Origin: Hyaloraphidium curvatum
Lineage: Eukaryota > Monoblepharomycota > Hyaloraphidiomycetes > Hyaloraphidiales > Hyaloraphidiaceae
DNA: 64,000 bases
Direction of reading: 5' to 3'
Assembly: GCA_025558095.1 (NCBI GenBank)
Contig: JAIVFI010000005.1
Coordinates: 124,001-188,000, forward strand
A program made the position numbers and the translations under genes. Shown one piece after another: positions 59,945 to 64,000 of this stretch. Within the stretch, counting starts at the first letter, position 1. Each line of letters begins with the position of its first letter. The notes under the pieces were generated by a model, which saw nothing but the letters and a program-made list of their open reading frames with translations, had not been told where the DNA came from and made no database searches.

Positions 59945-61297
59945 ATGAAGGTGCCGCGCGCCCGCACGCCGCCCGCGGAGCATTGTTGACAGCGACCCGC
60001 GCAGGCCGCCGCGCTCGCCCTCGCCGCCGCGCTGGTATTGCTGGTGCTCGCCACGCCCGCCGACGCCCAGCGCTTGAACGACAAGACCGTCTGGCTCAAG
60101 GGCGCGACCTGGTGCGACGCGCGCCGCCGCGCGGTTTGTTTGCACCCCTCACACCTCCCCCGCGCGCAGCGCAAAGGGCGCGAGCTACCCCGGTGGCTGC
60201 TGCTGGTGAGTTGCCCGGCGTCGGTGGGGCCCGCGCCGGGGCTGACGGCCCGTCCAAACAGTGCCCGGCCCAAGACCACGCTCAGCACCAAGTTCACCAC
60301 CAAGACGACCACCAAGACCGTCAAGAGCACCAAGACCGTCACCAGCACGATTACGAGCACCACGCTGATCTTCACTGGCGTTCCCCGGCGCATGGAGCGG
60401 GACACCGTCCCCGAGCTGCTCGAGCGCGACTTGCCCGAGCCCGCCGTTGAGGACGTGGTCGCGGATGCCGACGAGGCCGTTGCCGAGCCCGAAATTTCCG
60501 AGCGCTCGCTGCCGGAGGAGCCCGAGTCGTTCGACGAGTTCTCGCCTGCGGAGGAGGGGCACAGCCTGTTTGCCCGCAACCTGTGCCAGGCATGCCCCAA
60601 GAACGTCGTCCCGCTCTCCTCGGGCAGCGGCAACACCAAGCGCTGCTGCGTCCTGACGAGCACCAAGTTCACCACCCGCACCAAGACCACCACCCGCGTC
60701 AAGACCTCCACGGTCAAGTCCACCAAGACCATCACGGTCACCTCCCCCGTGCCAGCGGCCGCCGTTGTTCCCGTCGAGGCTCTGTCGCAGACGACGCTCC
60801 GTGGGTCTGCTGAGCGGCGCACTGTGGAACATGCTCTAATCCGTGCTCGCCATGCACAGGTCTCGCCGAACGCGCGGGTACTCCGATCGCCGGCGCCGTG
60901 GTCGAGCTCCAGGGACCTGCCCCTGGCTTCGCGCCCATCAAGAGCTGCACGACCGAGGCCGACGGCAAGTGCACCATCCTCCTTCCCTTCCGCCTCGACG
61001 CCGGCGCCGTGTACCGCCTCGTGATCCTCTCGGGGGCGCCCTCGGCCGGCACCACGCTCTTCACCGCGACCCCGGCAGGCCAGCCCCCGGTCGGCCCCGG
61101 CGGTACCATCCCGGTCACCGTCACCGTGGGTTTCTTTCTTCGAACCGCCCCGCGCATTTCCTGACGCAGCGCCCCGCATGCAGGAGACCAACACGGTCGC
61201 CCTCGGCCGCCGCGAGCTCCTCGCGCGCCGCGAGGCCGACGGCGAGTTCCGCAGGGCGCTCAAGGCCCGCGCGACTCCTGGGCCTGCTGCTTTCTAG
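59945..61297 (+). CDS. Secreted Lys-Thr-rich protein, MK-exon family member 3
   Basis: Exons 59945-59950 (ATG AAG), 60005-60111, 60262-60800, 60860-61125 and 61184-61297; 343 residues. An in-frame ATG at 59930 (MARSA before MK) is an alternative start, but homology favours 59945. Signal peptide AAALALAAALVLLVLATPADA. Lys-Thr tract KFTTKTTTKTVKSTKTVTSTITS, acidic block, LFARNLCQACPKNVVPLSSGSGNTKRCC, second Lys-Thr tract, then a beta-sandwich domain (RAGTPIAGAVVELQG...CTTEADGKCTILLPFRLDAGAVYRLVILSG) and the shared end GRRELLARREADGEFRRALKARATPGPAAF. Exon 3 is 539 nt, as in member 2. Intron 1 contains a stop in frame, confirming it is spliced. Confidence 0.8.
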
Positions 61298-61677
61298 GAG
61301 GCTTTCGCTCTGGGGCGCTGAGGGGGACAGAGGGGAGGGGATGGGGTTCACTGTAGCGCTGATCGAGCATACATCTCGTAGCATCCATCCGGCCCTGCTG
61401 CGCTAGGTCCCACTTCTATGCGTCCAGGCAAAAGCGATTGAGGACTACGATCCAACGTCTCGCACTTGGCCAGGCGAGCCTGCGGAGCTTCAAGCGCAAG
61501 CAACCTGCGGCCAAGTCCGGGCCAGCCGAGGAAATGTATGCGATGGCTTGTTTCCATGATTGTTGAAGAGCCGCGGGACGATCGGAGAGCAGCTAGAGGG
61601 GAGGACGGGCGTGCAGCCGGCAGCGCCATGCAGCACCCGTGTTCTACCCGACTCGCGCTAACGCTCCCCTGGCCGCG
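61298..61677. other. Intergenic region
   Basis: No features apart from expected 3' flank and promoter. Confidence 0.4.
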
Positions 61678-62252
61678 ATGCTGCGCCGCTTCCTCGGTTT
61701 CCCACCGCCTCCAAACTACCGGGGCCTGACGCCCGAGGACATACCGCGCCTGTTCCCCGTGGACGCGTTCCCGATCTTCGGCCGGCCCGCTCCCCCGCAA
61801 CCGGTCCCGGACGCGGACGACGACGACGATGACGACGACGGCCCGGACGAGCCTCCGCCGCCTCCCGGGCCGGTCGGAGGGGTCGTTGCCGGCGCCGGAT
61901 TGTCCCAGGCGCAGGGCGGAACCGCGAGCGGGCCGCCGGCCGGCTCCGTGACAATGAGCCCCTCGACCCCCGCGCCGAAACCGAGCACGGCGGACGTTAT
62001 CGTCATCTCCGGTGCGTGATTTCCGCGCCCGTCCGGACGGGGCATGTGCTGATCCCGCCCAAAGTCTTCTCCGCCCTCGCCCTCGCGCTGCTGCTCGTGC
62101 TGCTCGCGCTGCTGGTCCGCTTCTGCATCCGGCGGAGGCGCGTGGGAACGAGGATGGAGAAATCGGGTTCGATCGCGGGGTTAGTGCCCGAGGTGGCCGA
62201 GAAGGGCAAGCTGGACGGGGAGAACGTCTTCCTGAACGTTGCTGAGGAGTGA
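61678..62252 (+). CDS. Single-pass membrane protein with acidic stem, two exons
   Basis: Exons 61678-62011 and 62065-62252, 173 residues. The first exon encodes MLRRFLGFPPPPNYRGLTPEDIPRLFPVDAFPIF, an Asp run (ten consecutive Asp within a D/P-rich stretch), and a Gly/Thr/Pro linker. After the GTGCGT intron a transmembrane helix (VFSALALALLLVLLALLVRFCI) and a basic stop-transfer RRRR follow, then a ~35-residue cytoplasmic tail (EKGKLDGENVFLNVAEE). No signal peptide is seen upstream, so the protein may start further left (no better ATG found). Orientation by positive-inside is N-out, C-in. No family recognised. Confidence 0.6.
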
Positions 62253-62889
62253 AGATCGGAAAACTCGTCGGTGCGGGGCGGCGGAGCTGCCTGTGGGACA
62301 CGCTATGCCTTCGAGGCTGGGGCCACAGGACGCTTTCCTCGCCTGGCGTGTGGTGGCATCGCTTGATGGAGTTGGCGGCGCTCGGGGTGGGGACAACTGG
62401 TTGGCTTAATCAGGGTCAATCGTGGAGCACTCAGCTGACCTTTCTGGCAACAGGCACATCTGGCAGCATGGCATGCTTTATGTTCGTGAGCTTCGGCAGG
62501 GTCGGGGAGAGAGGAGAAAGGAAAGGGAGGAGCGAGTGTACTTGGTCTACCGAGCAATTGCGATCTTGGATTCTGCTGCTACTGGCTTATAGCACCACTG
62601 CCATAACTGTGTTACAGTGTCTACAGTATCGAACGCCAATGCCTGAAGGCTTCGGGTTTCCTGGGTGCCGGTCCCGCGGGATCATCGAGAATCCTCGTCG
62701 TGCTTATACTGCATCGAAAAAAACAGGCTGGGAACAGAAGTTGGCATAATCTACTTTCCAGTTTTGTAGCGCCTTGCTCCGAGTCGGTGAGCATGGAGTC
62801 ATCTCATCGCGAAGGGGGAAAGTCGGCTGAACTCCCAAAAGGTGGCGTCGAAGGGCGACTTGCCATTGCGTTTCCGCCTCGCCGCGACC
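62253..62889. other. Intergenic region
   Basis: Lower GC, scattered stops, no exon or RNA gene recognised. Holds the promoter of the hydrolase. Confidence 0.4.
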
Positions 62890-64000
62890 ATGGCACAACA
62901 GCGCCTGGTGTCAGACATCGCGTACTACGTCACGACGCCGCTGACGATCCTGGCGGCGGACGCGCGGGCCGCGGCGCTGCACGCTGTTCCTGCGCTCGGC
63001 AGAGTGCTCCCCACCGATGGCGCCGAGTCGCACCCGGGATGGCCGCTCGAGTACGCCCGAGCCGTTGCGGTCAGCCGCAATCTTCTCTGTATAGACCGAC
63101 ACCGACATAGCGTCGAACGGATCCGCCGAATCGAAGCAGCGCGCGACCGTTTCATCGCCTCTGTCGACGCCGCCAAGCACAGGACACCGGCGACGAAAGC
63201 GCACCAATGGACCCTGGCCGTGGACAGGCGGAAGCTGGACTCGCTGGAGAGGTTGCACAGCGGCTCCATCCCCGACTGGGCGGGCGTTTTGGGCGCTCCT
63301 GGGGAGCTGACGTGGCGTGTGCCCGAGGAGATTGAGGAACCGACTGCAGAGCATGCTCCCAGGCTTCCGGGCCGGAAACCTTCGGAGGAGATCATTCGGG
63401 TCGCGTGCGAGTACGTGCCGGCGCCATCAGATCCTTCCGAAGAGCCGGGAGCGAAAGCGCCGAAGCTCATTGTGCTGCTTCCCGGTGGCGGACTTGCCTT
63501 TGGGTCCGCGACGGGCGTACGGCCCTTTGCGCGGCGCTTGGCAGCTTTGCACCGCGCGCCAGTACTTTCGCTGACTTATCGGAAGCCGCCGGAGTACCCA
63601 TTCCCGGCCGGCGTGCGAGATTCGGCCTGCCTCCTCGGCTTCCTCACCGGTTCGCTTCCAACAGAGCTTTTCGATTCGTCGACTACGATCCCCCTCCAAA
63701 GGGCGTTCAAGCCGGAAGAGGTGCTGCTCGTCGGCAACAGCGCAGGCGGCGGTGTTTTGCTCTCGTCGCTGCTCTACCTCCGGCGATTCCTCCCCACGCC
63801 TGCCGACTCGACCTCCTTCCTCGGCTCGGTTCTCATTTCACCGTGGCTGGATTTGCGTTGCACTGGCCCGTCTTGGGAACTGAACGGGGCCAAAGACATC
63901 CTCCCGCCTTTCCTTCGCAACGGAGTTGATGGCCGAATCTACGGCTCGTCGCGTAACCCGGTCGGCGGCTACCTCGAAGGTCACGGTGGGGCCAGGACCG
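62890..64000 (+). CDS. Alpha/beta hydrolase of the HSL/esterase type, 3' end outside window
   Basis: From ATG 62890 (MAQQRLVSDIAYYVTTPLTIL) the frame stays open for 370 codons to the end of the window. The core holds the HSL-family oxyanion motif in the form PGGGLAFGS (usual HGGG), followed by LTYRKPPEYPFPAGVRDSACLLGFL and the nucleophile elbow GNSAGGG (GxSxG). LISPWLDLR follows as the next strand. The catalytic Asp and His should lie beyond the window. A helical N-terminal part of ~180 residues precedes the fold, and IEEPTAEH linkers are acidic. It would hydrolyse esters or acyl groups. It is relatively AT-rich compared with neighbours and no intron is visible so far. Confidence 0.8.
   Translation, partial: MAQQRLVSDIAYYVTTPLTILAADARAAALHAVPALGRVLPTDGAESHPGWPLEYARAVAVSRNLLCIDRHRHSVERIRRIEAARDRFIASVDAAKHRTPATKAHQWTLAVDRRKLDSLERLHSGSIPDWAGVLGAPGELTWRVPEEIEEPTAEHAPRLPGRKPSEEIIRVACEYVPAPSDPSEEPGAKAPKLIVLLPGGGLAFGSATGVRPFARRLAALHRAPVLSLTYRKPPEYPFPAGVRDSACLLGFLTGSLPTELFDSSTTIPLQRAFKPEEVLLVGNSAGGGVLLSSLLYLRRFLPTPADSTSFLGSVLISPWLDLRCTGPSWELNGAKDILPPFLRNGVDGRIYGSSRNPVGGYLEGHGGART

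Overview
The window is nuclear DNA of a very GC-rich, compact eukaryote, most likely a fungus and plausibly an early-diverging (chytrid-like) one; the species cannot be fixed from the sequence. Genes are split by short introns (mostly 50-100 nt) with GTGCGT, GTGGGT or GTGAGT donors and CAG acceptors. The proteins are eukaryotic in type: MYND fingers, F-box and ankyrin proteins, a LysM protein, GT31-like glycosyltransferase, Golgi-type sulfotransferase, Ser/Thr kinase and GPI-anchored or secreted cell-surface proteins. There are no bacterial operons, tRNA, rRNA, CRISPR arrays or intact transposons. The one clearly bacterial-looking gene is a two-domain ArsA arsenite ATPase.

1-15 kb: end of a sorbosone-dehydrogenase-like protein, a four-exon polyol dehydrogenase without its structural-zinc loop, an ankyrin/coiled-coil protein, a secreted metzincin protease, an acidic nuclear-type protein, an orphan promoter region with about ten degenerate repeats before a perfect TATA box, an F-box gene with a truncated duplicate, a glycosyltransferase-like membrane protein and a SAM methyltransferase.

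15-38 kb: a secreted cysteine-rich protein built of exon modules, a small three-exon gene, an inverted pair of MYND genes around a sulfotransferase, a secreted amidohydrolase with a frameshift, an M17 aminopeptidase, a GT31-like protein with a large insertion, a divergent pair of F-box-like genes (one frameshifted), the ArsA gene, a protein kinase with DFC in place of DFG, a DUF4345-like membrane protein and a disrupted reading frame.

38-51 kb: three tandem genes for large cysteine-rich surface proteins, only 25 bp apart, with a multiply broken fourth copy on the other strand. Between them lie an unknown four-exon gene, a phospholipase A2-like secreted protein without the catalytic His-Asp, and a four-exon LysM gene.

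51-64 kb: a complete five-exon vanadium haloperoxidase, three members of a secreted Lys-Thr-rich family whose first coding exon is just Met-Lys, two small uncertain genes, a single-pass membrane protein and the start of an alpha/beta hydrolase running off the end.

Theme: most products are secreted, Golgi or surface proteins, and local duplication followed by decay of one copy recurs (F-box, F-box-like, MYND, CSWY and MK-exon families). The best candidates for undescribed biology are the tandem CSWY surface-protein array with its decayed copy, and the Met-Lys-exon family.
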